Source of the DNA: Clytia hemisphaerica
Lineage: Eukaryota > Cnidaria > Hydrozoa > Leptothecata > Clytiidae
NCBI GenBank assembly: GCA_902728285.1
Contig: CACVBU010000185.1
Coordinates: 924,845-988,844 of the forward strand
DNA length: 64,000 nt
Direction of reading: 5' to 3'
Under the pieces are notes generated by a model. It was not told where the DNA came from and did no database searches. It saw only the letters and a program-made list of their open reading frames with translations. Position 1 is the stretch's first letter. Each line of letters starts with the position of its first letter. This document shows, in pieces, positions 45,062 to 56,424 of this stretch. The position numbers were made by a program, and so were the translations under genes.

Positions 45062-46517
45062 ATGGATGAGCAGGAGAAGGTTTGTGCTGCTGCTTGTGCA
45101 ACTCTTGTGATCGTTTGTAGTGCTGAACTTTTGAAAAGAAAAGTGAAGAAAAGAAGAAACAGAACGATTTGGGTGAAGGAATGGCTTTTAAAAAGAGAAG
45201 AGAAAGGAGCTTATAATAATATCCTTAATGAGCTTAAACTCACTGATAGTGAAAACTATAGAAAATTTCTGCGAATGAATACTGCTACTTTCCAGGTAAG
45301 AACTAAAGAAGTCATAAATTTTTTACCGAAGAAAGCATTTTATCAGCTGCTTTGATCGTGTATCATCATTCTTGTATCAACTTTTCAGATTTTTTTCCAA
45401 TCTTTGCGACGTGTCTTAAATGGTCCACATTTCCTTTTACTAGGAGCTGCTTTCCCACATTCGACCGTTCATTACCAAACAAACAACACTGATGCGAAAC
45501 CCTATATCAGCTGATCAGAAGCTTGCTATCACCTTGCGTTTTCTAGCAACTGGAGAGTCATACGAATCCCTTCAATACCAGTTTCGAGTACACGAAAGCA
45601 CTATCAGCATTTTCATTCCTGAGGTGTGTGACGTTATATGGAAAACTTTGAAGGGAAGGTATATGTCTTTACCATCCAATCCTACTGAATGGCTTAAGAT
45701 CACGAAACAAGTAGAGGATCGTTGGCAGTTCCCTAACTGTTTTGGGGCAGCAGATGGGAAACATATTGCAATTGCCCACCAGAAAGGGAGTGGGTCCGAA
45801 TTTTACAATTACAAAGGTTTCTTCTCCATTGTTCTACTGGCACTTGTTGATCACGATTACAAATTCATTTTTGCAGACGTTGGCTGTCAAGGGCGTATTA
45901 GTGACGGGGGCGTTTACCGAAATTGTTCCTTCTATAAGGCATTAGAAAGCGGTAATCTGGGTATTCCTGAGCCAAGATTACTGCCAAGTTCTAACGATCC
46001 CAATTACATTAATCATGAATCAGTCCCTGTTCCTTATGTATTTGTTGGAGATGAAGCTTTTCCTTTGGGTATTCACTGTCTAAAACCTTACAGTCAACAA
46101 GGCCTTACACTTAGAAGTCGTGTTTTCAACTATCGTCTATCTCGTTTCCGGAGAGTTACTGAAAATGCATTCGGCATTTTGGCAAGTAGATTTCGAATCT
46201 TTTTGACCAAAATCCCACTTGATCCTGACAAGGCTGTAACGATCACACTTGCTTCACTTGTAATTCATAATATGCTTAGGGAACTCTCAACCGACTCTTA
46301 TACACCAGAGGGCTTTATCGACGAAGTCAACGAAGAAACCGGCGAAGTAACTGAAGGAGCATGGCGTGAGCAAAATTTAGCTGACTTGGCTTTCCTCGAA
46401 TTGCAACGAAATAGAAGAAACAACGCGTATAACCGTACAGCTAGCCAAGTTCGAGAAATGTTTGCTGATCATTTTTTTGGACCTGGACAAGTTCAATGGC
46501 AGTGGAATATGATTTAG
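45062..46517 (+). CDS. HARBI1-like DDE transposase (two exons)
   Basis: Exon 1 is 45062-45295 (78 codons, ending ...MNTATFQ), followed by a GTAAG donor. The acceptor ...TTTTACTAG puts exon 2 at 45444-46517, starting ELLSHIRPFITKQTT. Phase is 0 at both sites and the joined protein has about 435 residues. Exon 2 holds a helix-turn-helix-like part (YESLQYQFRVHESTI) and the DDE_4 nuclease. The three acids lie in GAADGKH (about residue 182), VGCQGRISDGG (about 232) and RRVTENAFG (about 318). It cuts and rejoins the element ends in the nucleus, normally with the Myb/MADF partner encoded opposite. All catalytic residues are present and the frame is intact, so the copy may be young. The 46518-46726 gap to the partner gene is the shared 3' region. 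Confidence 0.93.
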
Positions 46518-46726
46518 TATCAGATTAAAGATATTTCTAAGATTTTCAGAGGCAAAATCGCAGTCTTTGTAAATACAGCTACTATTATATTTTCTGATTT
46601 TTAAGTAAAAAGACATATAAATTAAAACAAAAGATACTTTACTTTTCTTTTTTCAAATACAAAAGAAGCTATGCTAAGTAACAACTACAAGAACAAGTTA
46701 AAGTTTCAAAAACGTTTATTTAGTAA

Positions 46727-47701
46727 TCATACGTTTTGACTAGCAATCATACGCTTATAGTTCAAGATAACTTGCTGGATCTCCAATCGCATGTTTGATT
46801 TCAAATCAGTCTCTGGAACTGTTCCTATCATCGATCTTATCAAGTCACAAAAATAGTCGTCTTGATCCTTTTGAACTTGGGCAGGTTTTTCTTTAGGTTG
46901 AGCAAGTTGACCCAATAAATTTGTAGCATTTGCCATTACTTGATGTAAGTTCTTAGTTTCTGCATCTTTCATCAATTTCAGTGATTTTGCTGAAGGTGCA
47001 TTGTTTTCATTGTAGGCTGAAATATTAACTGTAGATGTACTGCCAGAACTACCAACCAAATCTTTTGGTGCATTGCTTGTTGTCTGACGTGGTGTAAACG
47101 AGTCTCGTAAAAAATGCAACGAGTCGAAAAATTTCCATGGAGAAACATATAACGTAGCTGTTCCTTTCCCAGTACCGTCTTTTGAGCCTTCGACCATCCT
47201 TCTCTGGGCCCCATAATAAGTTCTTAGATCAGTTAGCTTCTTATTCACCTGTTTGGATGTGGCAGTTATTCCATTTTCACCTAATTTTGCAGTGACACTA
47301 TCGATTGTAATTTGACGTATGTCTCTGTTGTAATAAAGTTCGTGACTAGTGTTATAAAGACTTTCGTGTGTCTGCCAGAGATTGATTAAAACCATTACTT
47401 CTTCGTCACTCCAATCCCTCACATCAGCAGGGTTCTTGGGTGGTCGACCACGTCTTTTGGCTGGTGCTTTGACTTTAGCTTTTGCAGAAATTGTCCTGGC
47501 GTCTATTGTTGGAGTTGGGATAAGATTAGAGGCTGATTCATTGTCAGGGGGAGGTGGATATTCAGTAGAATAATTCTGCTCTTGTTGCTCTTCTAACGCG
47601 TACTGCATATCATCGAGTTGTTCAGGTGTGTAGATAGGAGATGGTAGTTCTCTTTGAGCTTCGTCCGACGCAGTCGTCATCGCAGGTGACAAAGGCTCCA
47701 T
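46727..47701 (-). CDS. Harbinger accessory MADF/BESS (Myb-SANT-like) protein
   Basis: Intact 324-residue frame from ATG at 47701. An acidic, proline-rich N-terminus is followed by an AT-hook-like KRRGRPPKNP (82-91). A MADF/Myb-SANT-like domain is at about 95-202 (DWSDEEVMVLINLWQ ... YVSPWKFFDSLHFL). A C-terminal BESS-like helix pair is at about 281-316 (DDYFCDLIRSMIG). In Harbinger elements this partner binds the terminal repeats and helps nuclear import of the transposase. An acceptor (TTTCTTTTCTTTCAG) lies 7 nt upstream of the ATG, so a 5' exon is likely. Confidence 0.9.
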   Translation of the reverse strand: MEPLSPAMTTASDEAQRELPSPIYTPEQLDDMQYALEEQQEQNYSTEYPPPPDNESASNLIPTPTIDARTISAKAKVKAPAKRRGRPPKNPADVRDWSDEEVMVLINLWQTHESLYNTSHELYYNRDIRQITIDSVTAKLGENGITATSKQVNKKLTDLRTYYGAQRRMVEGSKDGTGKGTATLYVSPWKFFDSLHFLRDSFTPRQTTSNAPKDLVGSSGSTSTVNISAYNENNAPSAKSLKLMKDAETKNLHQVMANATNLLGQLAQPKEKPAQVQKDQDDYFCDLIRSMIGTVPETDLKSNMRLEIQQVILNYKRMIASQNV

Positions 47702-47946
47702 TAATTCGCTGAAAGAAAAGAAAGATTTCCTGTAGAGATTTATTATCAGTAAATGATTAAAGCTGCATACATAACCTAGGTTACATAGAATTTAGGTTTG
47801 CAGAAAATGCAAAATGAATTAAGATCAATCCACCGCATCAATAATTTCAATTTTATAGGACAAGAGTTTGTGTCAGATAATAGTCAGGAGATTTTGCTAG
47901 AGATGCGTGGCTTGTCAGAATAAGCCTAATAAGGGGAATGCTTTAC

Positions 47947-48030
47947 CTTTGCTGCTGTTGCTGCTTTTCTCCTTTCCGCTAAAAACTGCTGAAACAATTG
48001 TTGAGTATACTGATCATTTCGTTCTTCCAT
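47947..48030 (-). CDS. Possible first exon of the MADF/BESS gene
   Basis: An ATG at 48030 opens 28 codons (MEERNDQYTQQL...AATAAK) before an AAG|GTAAAG donor. The direct join to the acceptor at 47709 is out of frame with the main ORF (phase 0 into a 7-nt leader). The exon is therefore either untranslated for the main protein, uses other splice sites, or is damaged. Confidence 0.4.
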
Positions 48031-48444
48031 TTTGACTTTTTTCGTCAGTTAAAGCTCTCTACATGCAGACTAACTACACAGGAACTTCTGTCTTTATCAC
48101 TTTTTAATAATTTCTCAAAAAAATACAACACAAAACACACTAGCTGCATGATCAAATGAATGGAATATTTTGTTTACACAGCCAGATCGATAGATTTTTC
48201 TTCCTTTCTTTTGTTTTGAATATCGTAAGCTCGTCGATTATAATCAAACTAGTTTGATTATAATCGACTTCTCTACAATAATCGGAACAATGGGAGTTCG
48301 ACGTCATCAAGATAATGATTTTATTATTTTAAAATTTGATACACGACACAATAAGATAAGATTATCGTTTCGTGATTATTTTAAATCTTATCTTAATTCA
48401 TTATTGCTCCGTGTAAGAGGCCCTTGCTCCGTGTAAGAGGCCCT

Positions 48445-48795
48445 TTAATGAAGGTAAAAACCAATATTAGTTGAATAAAATACATTTATTTTTGTGTTAA
48501 AATGGTCATCATTTGCATGCAATTTTTTAACAAGACTTATATCATCTGTGAACATGTCTATGAAATAAGGACAATTTTTAGCAGGAATATGGTTAAATTT
48601 TGTTTTGCATCGGATATTGCTTAATATAAAGGCTTTCATAAATCTAAGTTACTAAGTTGGGGCTTTAGGATAATCTGTGGGGTTCGACTGCGACTACAAT
48701 CTATGCTCTGAGCTATTGGAGGAAATATTTAACCACATCTTTGTGGCTCTTGTTTTATCACAAAACCATTTTCTAACATAAGAACAGATCAAATT
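48445..48795. other. Non-coding, resumption of unit A
   Basis: From about 48757 the sequence matches 57205 onward (ATCA-AAA-CATTTTC-AACATAA, ACAGATCAAATTTTACGAGA), so this is where unit A resumes after 8.3 kb absent from unit B. Confidence 0.6.
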
Positions 48796-48806
48796 TTACG
48801 AGAGAA

Positions 48807-49330
48807 TTTTTTTTTTTTTTTTTTTTTTTTCTTTATTGAAACAAAGACACGTGTACACTACGAACATATATTACAAAACATTACTTAAACATAAAATATA
48901 GTCCCTCCCCCCGCTAGGAACTAACGTTATATCGCCAGAGGTACTAGACTATGTAAAAAATAAATAAATAAGTAAATAAAGAGAGAAAAAAAAATCTTGG
49001 AGAAGGAAGCTACAGTTGTTATGTAAAAGCCTAAAATAAAGCACCGCTAAACCTTCCAGTTTCGTTAAGAAATTCAACAACAGAACAAAGAATAGATTTA
49101 TTTAGATTTGAAGTCAAACTTTCATCCCCATATAAAAAAAGCCGACAGAAAAAAGGAGGGTTAAGTGGCGGATGAAAAATAATGCCTAGGGTCTGAAGTT
49201 TGTCAAACAAAGATTGTCTTGCATGGGAATATATAGAGCAGTGCAGAAGAAAGTGTCGAGTGCTTTCAACAGAGTTAGTTCGGCAACCACAGAAATGGTC
49301 TAAAGTGTCGCGGAAGCCATGTCTAATGTC
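48807..49330 (-). mobile_element. 5'-truncated LINE insertion
   Basis: A poly-A tail (24 T on the plus strand, 48807-48830) and 11-bp duplications TTACGAGAGAA (48796-48806, 49331-49341) bracket 524 bp. On the minus strand it encodes the end of a reverse-transcriptase ORF: DHFCGCRTNSVESTRHFLLH then CSIYSHARQSLF, the C-x-C...H-x4-C knuckle typical of the LINE C-terminus, and a stop. The paralogous site at 57241-57270 is empty, confirming the insertion. Confidence 0.92.
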
Positions 49331-49547
49331 TTACGAGAGAAATTGTACTTAATCTTAAGGATAACATATTTACTTTCTCAACATCATGTTGAATTTTACC
49401 ATTTTAGGTTTTGTGTTTTTGTTTGTGGTACACATTTGAACATATTTGTTTTAGAGGCAAATCTTTAGATATCAAATTTCTCTTTGAAACCCAACTTATG
49501 GCACAGAACCCAACACATTAGAAATAATTTTCTCAGTGAGAGGAAGA

Positions 49548-49895
49548 AGGAAAACTTTTTATGACCAAAACAGTGACGCCTTAGGTAAAACTGCAAGGGG
49601 AAATGAGGGGTAGGAAAATAGCTTATTTCAAAAGTCAAAAATAAACGAAAATGAATGGTACCACCTGAAAGAGCATGAAATTCTGAGTTGCTGTATTACA
49701 TTTTTTTGCTCGTAATTTCATGCTCTTTCAGATGGCACTTTGTTTGTGAGGTGACGGGTATGTCCGAGCCAAAAATCGAAAATCGACCCTTTTTAATGGT
49801 TTCTGTACCCCTTTGAGAGAATTTCAAGGGTGTGAAAAAGGGACCCTTATGGCTCGCACACACCCAGCACCCATTTTGCACAGTACACCCTCCGG
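49548..49895. mobile_element. G-tract family remnant in unit B
   Basis: GGTGACGGGTATGTCCGAGC, CCCCTTTGAGAGAATTT and GGCTCGCACACACCCAGCAC persist. An extra segment with GAATTTCATGCTCTTTCAG-type inverted words lies at about 49660-49735. Confidence 0.6.
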
Positions 49896-50314
49896 TATGC
49901 GGTAGTACCAAAGTTATCCTAAGTAATGTTACATTCTCGACATTCTCTTAAGCCTTTCTTTAAATTGTTAAAAAATGAGAGAAATTTTGAAGGAGGTGTG
50001 TCGAATCATTTTTTTCAAAACATTAAAAGGCACAGACTCTAAAATCTGATAGTAGTTGCATTTTTCTTTTCATTGAGATTTTCTTAACATGATAAAACGA
50101 CGCGTTTTTTTTATCTTTCACATACAGTAAGACATATTGAGAAAAAATATTATAAATACCTGGTCATTATTGCGGTAACGCACACTCCAAAAAGGTAGCC
50201 CCTCTTTATTCTGTATAGCTTCCTTTACGTACACGCCTTTCAAAATTTACTGTGTTGTATAAATGTATGGATACAGTGTCTCCAAAAAAGAAGCAGAACA
50301 TATTTAAAAAGAGA

Positions 50315-52527
50315 CAAGAAGCCCAAGGGCATGAAGGCCCAGCATTAAAAGTTTTGTTTCTAAATAAGAGTGATAAAGTTTGCTTACTCATCAATTTTAA
50401 TTTAATGAAAATTGGTCAGAAAGAGGAAGAGAAAAATATTTTTTTGCTTATATTAGCACAATATAAGAAACTGATATGAAATATGTATCTGACATGAAAC
50501 GGGAACACTTATTTATGTAAAAATAAAACTTTTGAAAAATCTTTACCAAACATATTTGTGTTAAAGCTCTAACTAAAGGGAGCAAAAACAAATGATAAAA
50601 AGTAAAATTAAAAAGAAACCAGCCTCGAAAAATTTTTCCTGCAACCACAGCGGCTGCAGCCTCAGAATCACTCAAAAAATGCAAAATTTGTATATAAAAA
50701 TGTCCATAAAAACTGAACAATTTGGAGTTATTGGCTGAAATTTTGTACAGTAACTCACTTTCAGATGCAGATCATAATTCAGTAAGTCTTTTTCCCAAAA
50801 TGAGGTTATTTTAAGATGGTGTCTGACAAGGTAGCGCCGATAAGCCCTTTTGACCGTTTTTGACTGAAATGGCTTAATTTTCATAGGTAAATGTATCTAA
50901 AATCTCCTTATTGTCTATTTTTTTAATAATTATGATATGCTGAAATTGTGTACAAAATTTGAGATTTTTAGTTCAATTTTACCAGGAGAAACAGGCAAAA
51001 GAAACTTGCAAAATCAGACAAAACTGCGATACAAGTTGCAACATGGAGAATGCTCAAAATGCCTTGCAACAACTTTTTCAAAACAGTAGATTTGAGCCCG
51101 GCTCGAATCACCAAAGTTATTTGTCAGTTATTCTGAGCCTGGCATGTGCTACCAAGCCGCTGCAAAAATTTGAAATTACAAACTCCTACCACTACCGTGA
51201 GATTGGGTAACTTGCATCAGTGAAGGCTAGAATGAATAGCCCTCAAATAAATGACCAATCAAAGCAGCAGAATTTCAAAACAAATAAACTACACAGCTTC
51301 GCTCGCAGCTCTATTCTACCATTTTTGTTTTGATTTCACTTTGTATTTTAAGGACCAGACAGGTCATTCATTTGAGGGCTATGCATGTTAGCCTCCACTG
51401 CACTGATGCAAGTTACCCGACTTCACGGTATATTGTACAAAAACTTTACAGTGGGAAATTTGAATTTATCGCTGTCCTCACTTACTAAAATAAAAACCAT
51501 ATTTCGTAACTTGCGTTTTCTCTTAAAAAGTGTGACCGTTGAAAGAATTTGTTTTGTTTTCAACTTTGTTGAACAGAATTTTGGTCGAATTTGTCGAACA
51601 TTTCCTGTAGTCAAAGTGGAACTTAATCGAATACTCACAATTTTAGTGCAGCAACCTTTGAAAATTTTGATTAATTATGTCGTCTGGTATGTACTGATGA
51701 AAACTAAAAAAACTGAGCATGATCGAGACTCCTTTAAACAAATATAAAATTTCACCATAATTTTATGCAGAAAAAGTATCAAAATATCCAACAATACAAA
51801 TAGAGGCTAGTCTAGTCAACCTCTTGCTGTTTGAATAAATTTTTTTTGTCGAATATAAAAGCCTGAACACACATTTCGCACAAGTTAAGTTATACCTAAT
51901 TATTCTGATAAAATGCCTGATTCCTCTTAATCATCAAGGAGATAGCAAGAGAGTAGTAAGCATTACCTAATAGAACATACCTGTAATAATCTGGTTGGTG
52001 TTTGAACCTTCATTTTGAATAATAATGAGAAAACATCGATGAAAACCCTCAAGAAAAATCAGTGTAAAAAATGCAACTTTCAAAATAGTCTTTTAAAGCT
52101 TTTAGATCAATAAGTATGAGCATCCACTTATGTGGGTGCAAGTCAGAGCTACACTTAACTAATTGAAAAACATTTGAAACAGTGAACTTTTCTTTATAAG
52201 TTTCAAGATCCATAAAGAAATCCAAACATTGACCGACAACCAAACCGTGCTTCTCAGGCACCATCTTGGATTCCGTTCGGAACAAATAGACCCACGGCCG
52301 CAGTAGAATCGATATTCTTTACAGCACGCAGCCTAAGACGACCCGAGCAAATCGATTAAATTTTATGTGAATGCCCCCGATTGAATCGCACCAAAAGAGC
52401 AACCATGCATGGCACGGACAGGAGTGAGAGAGGACAGAAAAACAGAACACGGCACGGACTACGGACAGACAGGACAGGACAGACGGAAAGTTCCTCTTGA
52501 AAGGCCCCTTCGCTAGCGCTGGGCCAA
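50315..52527. mobile_element. 2.2-kb insertion in unit B, unclassified
   Basis: In unit A, AAAGAGA is directly followed by TAAACACAAAATG (36995-37030). In unit B the two parts are separated by this segment. GGCCCAGCATTAA near the left (50337) and inverse CTAGCGCTGGGCC at the right end (52513-52525) may be terminal repeats. A 22-bp lead and the lack of a clear duplication leave the class open. 52400-52490 is unusually rich in ACGGACAGGACAG words. No transposase ORF; ORFs at 50959-51747 show no motif. Confidence 0.6.
51195..51430. mobile_element. TA-flanked foldback MITE
   Basis: CCGTGAGATTGGGTAACTTG at the left is mirrored as CAAGTTACCCGACTTCACGG at the right. TA lies on both sides (51193-51194, 51431-51432). 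Inversion continues for about 75 bp. Nested in the 2.2-kb insertion. Confidence 0.85.
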
Positions 52528-52529
52528 TA

Positions 52530-54320
52530 AACACAAAATCTCTGCTTTTGTATCAGCTTTGATATTATTCTTCTTTCCAGACACCCTGCTTTACATAATT
52601 ACGTACTCTTGGGTACCTAATAGCCGTCCCCTTACTAATTAATTTCTTTAAAGTTTTCCACCCAGGACATTCTTATTCCAAACCCCCACTTAATAATTTT
52701 TGAGAAAATGTTTTTGAAAGTTCCCTCTTTTTCGAATCATAATGTATTAGCCTCCTTTTCAAAAATTTTCCACCTAGGACATTTCTATTCCAACCCCTCC
52801 CCGCGTATTAGCGTTTGAGATTTTTCCAACCCCCCCCCCCCGACTATTTGGTACCCGAGAGTAATCTGTTCCACTTATTTCCGCAAACACATTTTGTAAA
52901 GTACATATGAGAGGTGAGTTAAGTCCGACTCCTCACTATAATCTGCAGCGGAGACAAAAACCTTTTATAAAGTTTCTCTGAAGGTGGGTAGTAAAGTGCT
53001 CATAGGTTACTTAATAATTTGAATCCTCTATCACATTTTCAGATTGGGGGATGAGGGGCCGGGTCAAAATTGATAAATGGAGTGTTTCTTTATCCATACT
53101 CCTTGAACATTCTCAATCGTAAAATTTAAACCACCTCAGATCCACCACTGATATTAGAAACAATCGAAAAAGTCTGAATTTGACGACTGTCGCCTGAAAA
53201 ACTTATCGGTTTTTTTGGGTAGTATGGGAGAAACTGTCGATAGTTAAAACTTTTACACATAAAGAAAAAGATATAAAATAGGTCTCACAATGGTATGTAT
53301 TTGTGTCTGACCCAAAACTAATAGACTAATATTGATCAAATTTTCCATAAAATCAATGTCACAAATATTGCATCAAAATCATCAGATCATATGTCAACAA
53401 GATTTTGTTATTAAATTATTAAAAACTGTTTTTAGTTTTTTTGCTGCTGACAATACTTATATCTTATCTCAAAGAAGGCTGGCTTGTATTTTTTAATTCT
53501 CTGCTTTCCCTATCTATAAGAACTAAACTTTTGAATAGCGTGGTAATTGTGATAGCTATTTGGAAATCCCTTTCAATAGCTATTAAGTTCATACATGCCG
53601 CGTTTGTTCCCAACTGACTAGCGATACGAGGACGATGGAGTGACTGTAGTGGTTTGGAATAATCTGCAGTGTCTACAGAAAAAATCAAGGGTGGTAAAAG
53701 TACATGTATCCAGCATCTATGGCTTCCCCTGGATGACCTAAAACCTAAAATGGTTTAAGATACTATAAGACGCCCCCTTCTCACAGATCCAGTAGAATTT
53801 TTTCAGCAAGTGGGCGTAGAAATAACGAACTGAAACTCGATGGGGATTGATATCCCATATTCTTTATGGCTGGGGATTTCAATTCTTTTGTTTTCAAGTC
53901 AGAAAATTCAGTTGGGATGAAAGAAATTACACAATATTTTGCAGTTAGGATTGGTTTATTTGATTATTTTCAATGGGGACAAAAATTGGAGGATAGTTTT
54001 CCACTGGGGACGATATTTTGGCCAAATCTTCCAGTGAGAAGGGATCCCAGTGGGTCTGCGAGAAGGGGATGTCATAAGAATTTTCATCAAGATGGTGGCT
54101 AATCTTATAGAAAAAGATATCAGGTACTACATCGGGGTAAGCTTTTTAAAAGACACAATAATTGTATCTTCATCAATAATCTTTTTGTCAATGAAATAAG
54201 AAAGGATATGACTCTACTTATATCATTATCATAAGCGGTCAACTGAGCCGCGAGCCGAAAAAATAATTTTTTGTATAAAAAGTATTCTGGGTCAAACCAA
54301 GGTGGATTTGATATGTGTTG
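52530..54320. other. Duplicated intergenic part of unit B
   Basis: Counterpart of 37030-38850. Indels interrupt the unit A ORF (here open only at 53464-53688), so that frame is unlikely to be a gene. Confidence 0.6.
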
Positions 54321-54326
54321 TCTTAA

Positions 54327-55022
54327 GGGCTCTGGTCATAGTGAAAAATTAATTTCAGAATTTGAAGATAAAACCTTATGTTTTCGCTTCTTTGACATGT
54401 TTAAGAACAAACTGCTTTTGAAAAAATTGATTTAAGTAATTACATCATGAGTAATTAAGGAATAAGTGTGGCATGGACCTTAATAAAACGTCAAAACGAC
54501 GATATTCATATACTTTTCACAAAAAAAGCCTAATCTCCTTGGGGGAATCATTTTATTGTTTCAAACTTTTTTTAAGTTAATGACAAATAATTTCTTTATT
54601 TACATTTTTTCGGAAAAATTTTCTATTTGGCTACGTCCCAAGTTATAGCTGTTTTTGTATGGAAATTTAGTGGAGAAAATTGCCAAAAATGAGATTTTTT
54701 GGAGATTTTAAAGGAAAGATACTTCAACAAAAATTTTCCGAAATTGTATTTCTAGATACTAAATAGTCACCTGAACCAAAAAAAATTCCAAAATGTTTGA
54801 TTTTTACCGAGATTAGGGCTTTGAAAGGTGAAATACTCTTCTTCGAAAAACTCTTCGTTTTCTTCTTCATATAATTTTCTCATCTCAATTTTTCGATTTT
54901 TAAATTCTAAAAAGGTAGGTTTAACAGGACATATAAAAAAAAGTTATACATTAATCTTTTTAAAATGCAGAAATTGCGATTTAAGTTGGTGTAAAATCGA
55001 AAATTGGGTATATCCAGAGCCC
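54327..55022. mobile_element. TTAA-target MITE (Kolobok- or piggyBac-like)
   Basis: GGGCTCTGG ... CCAGAGCCC, 696 bp, lies between TTAA at 54323-54326 and 55023-55026. Unit A has a single TTAA at the same place (near 38850: GTTATCTTAAAATCAATCC), a clean empty site. A 110-codon ORF crossing the right end is not a gene. Confidence 0.92.
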
Positions 55023-55029
55023 TTAAAAT

Positions 55030-55860
55030 CAATCCAAAGCTTGCCCCCTTTAAAGCGTTTTACGATGACGGTGTCACCAAGAGGTTATTTATGTCGTCAT
55101 TGTTTATATCGGAAATTCTGTTTGTTTTTTTTCGGTTGCCGTTTGTTTCCGATATCTTAGAGTTGATACATATCTCTAATTAAAATTTTACGAAACCACA
55201 ATAAAAAAGAGTCTCCATTACTCGATTGGCAAAGGAGGGAAAGCACAGAATAGAGTCTATTTCTGGCTGAACTTTGCTTTCTTATAATTTTTGATGACGC
55301 TGAGTCCAGTAAATAGTACCATTCAGTCTATAAAAAAGCTTTTAGTGGACCCAGGCTAGGCAAATCGTCAAGTTTAATACACATTCGAATTGTAGAAGAT
55401 ACCCCTGTGTCACAGACTGAATTCCTATCCCCATTGGGATTTCAATAGGAATTTTTATCCCCACTGAGAAAATTTCCACTGAGGCTGTGAGACAGGGGTG
55501 TTAAAAGCTTTAGTGGGTAATCTCTCTCTAATTTGCGAGAAAACTGAATAAAAGCATTACATTCCGTTCCATTAAATTTCCATACAGAGGGGTGGAAAAA
55601 CGTACTTAAGCTAAAAAAGATTTGTAGATGTGTGTTGATACTTCCCTGGAAAATGGAAAAAATACTCACAAATGGTAAAAATAAAAACATGTTAAGAACA
55701 TTTTCTGGCTTAAAACTAAAAAAAATAAGGATATTCAAAGAGTTCAACAATTTTGGATGTTTTTATAACATAAACGTGAAGTTCATTTGCGTGAAGTTTA
55801 TTTGTAAAATATGAAAAAAATATACTTCGATAACTTTGCTTAAGAAAGATAGTTTGTTTC
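55030..55860. other. Duplicated GNAT downstream region, unit B
   Basis: Counterpart of 38860-39690, with the ACCCCTGTGTCACAG inverted pair. No gene. Confidence 0.5.
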
Positions 55861-55866
55861 TGAAAA

Positions 55867-56097
55867 TTACAATTTTGAAGATCTCGGTAACGGTTTAGGT
55901 GACCTAAATATAACGGGTACTAGATAATCATCGTACGAAAGCAAACTTTTAATCACGTCCAAACCATCGACACCAGGAACAATAAATTTGGGATTTACTT
56001 CTCCAGAAAGTACATGTTTATTCGGTATCATGCCTTCACAAAAGATTCCATAGTCTGCACCGTATCCTACATAAACTTTCGATAAAATTTCATTGAA
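55867..56097 (-). pseudogene. Partial GNAT 3' end, tandem copy 1
   Basis: Encodes about the last 75 residues of the acetyltransferase, with the same stop, in a roughly 280-bp unit. It stops matching at ATAAAATTTCATTG, where the unit continues with AAAAGTTCATTTCAATAG. No upstream part, so it cannot make the full protein. Confidence 0.85.
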
Positions 56098-56145
56098 AAG
56101 TTCATTTCAATAGTTATAGTTCAATGCAAAGTTCATTTTTAAAAG

Positions 56146-56377
56146 TTACAATTTTGAAGATCTCGGTAACGGTTTAGGTGACCTAAATATAACGGGAACT
56201 AGATAATCATCGTACGAAAGCAAACTTTTAATCACGTCCAAACCATCGACACCAGGAACAATAAATTTGGGATTTACTTCTCCAGAAAGTACATGTTTAT
56301 TCGGTATCATGCCTTCACAAAAGATTCCATACTCTGCACCGTATCCTACATAAATTTTTGATAAAATTTCATTGAAA
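56146..56377 (-). pseudogene. Partial GNAT 3' end, tandem copy 2
   Basis: Nearly identical to the first partial copy. The set (55876, 56155, 56436 for the GATCTCGGTAACGG word) has a period of about 280 bp. The third member is the true 3' end of copy B. Confidence 0.85.
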
Positions 56378-56424
56378 AGTTCATTTCAATAGTTATAGTT
56401 CAATGCAAAGTTCATTTTTAAAAA

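Larger units (their letters stand above)
44902..48443. mobile_element. PIF/Harbinger DNA transposon, apparently complete
   Basis: The terminal inverted repeat, read inward, is CCTCTTACACGGAGCAATAA followed by TGAATTAAGATAAGAT, at 44905-44941 and inverted at 48384-48423. The last 20 bp of the right end are tandemly doubled (to 48443). It contains a plus-strand DDE transposase and, converging from the right, a minus-strand MADF/BESS gene, the standard two-gene layout. A clear 3-bp target duplication could not be fixed because of the doubled end. Confidence 0.92.

Noticed and set aside
45742..45945. 67-codon ORF inside the transposase
   Set aside because: Out-of-frame shadow of the HARBI1-like coding exon.
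54828..55160. 110-codon ORF
   Set aside because: Crosses the right end of a TTAA MITE into duplicated intergenic DNA; the empty site in unit A shows it is a chance join.
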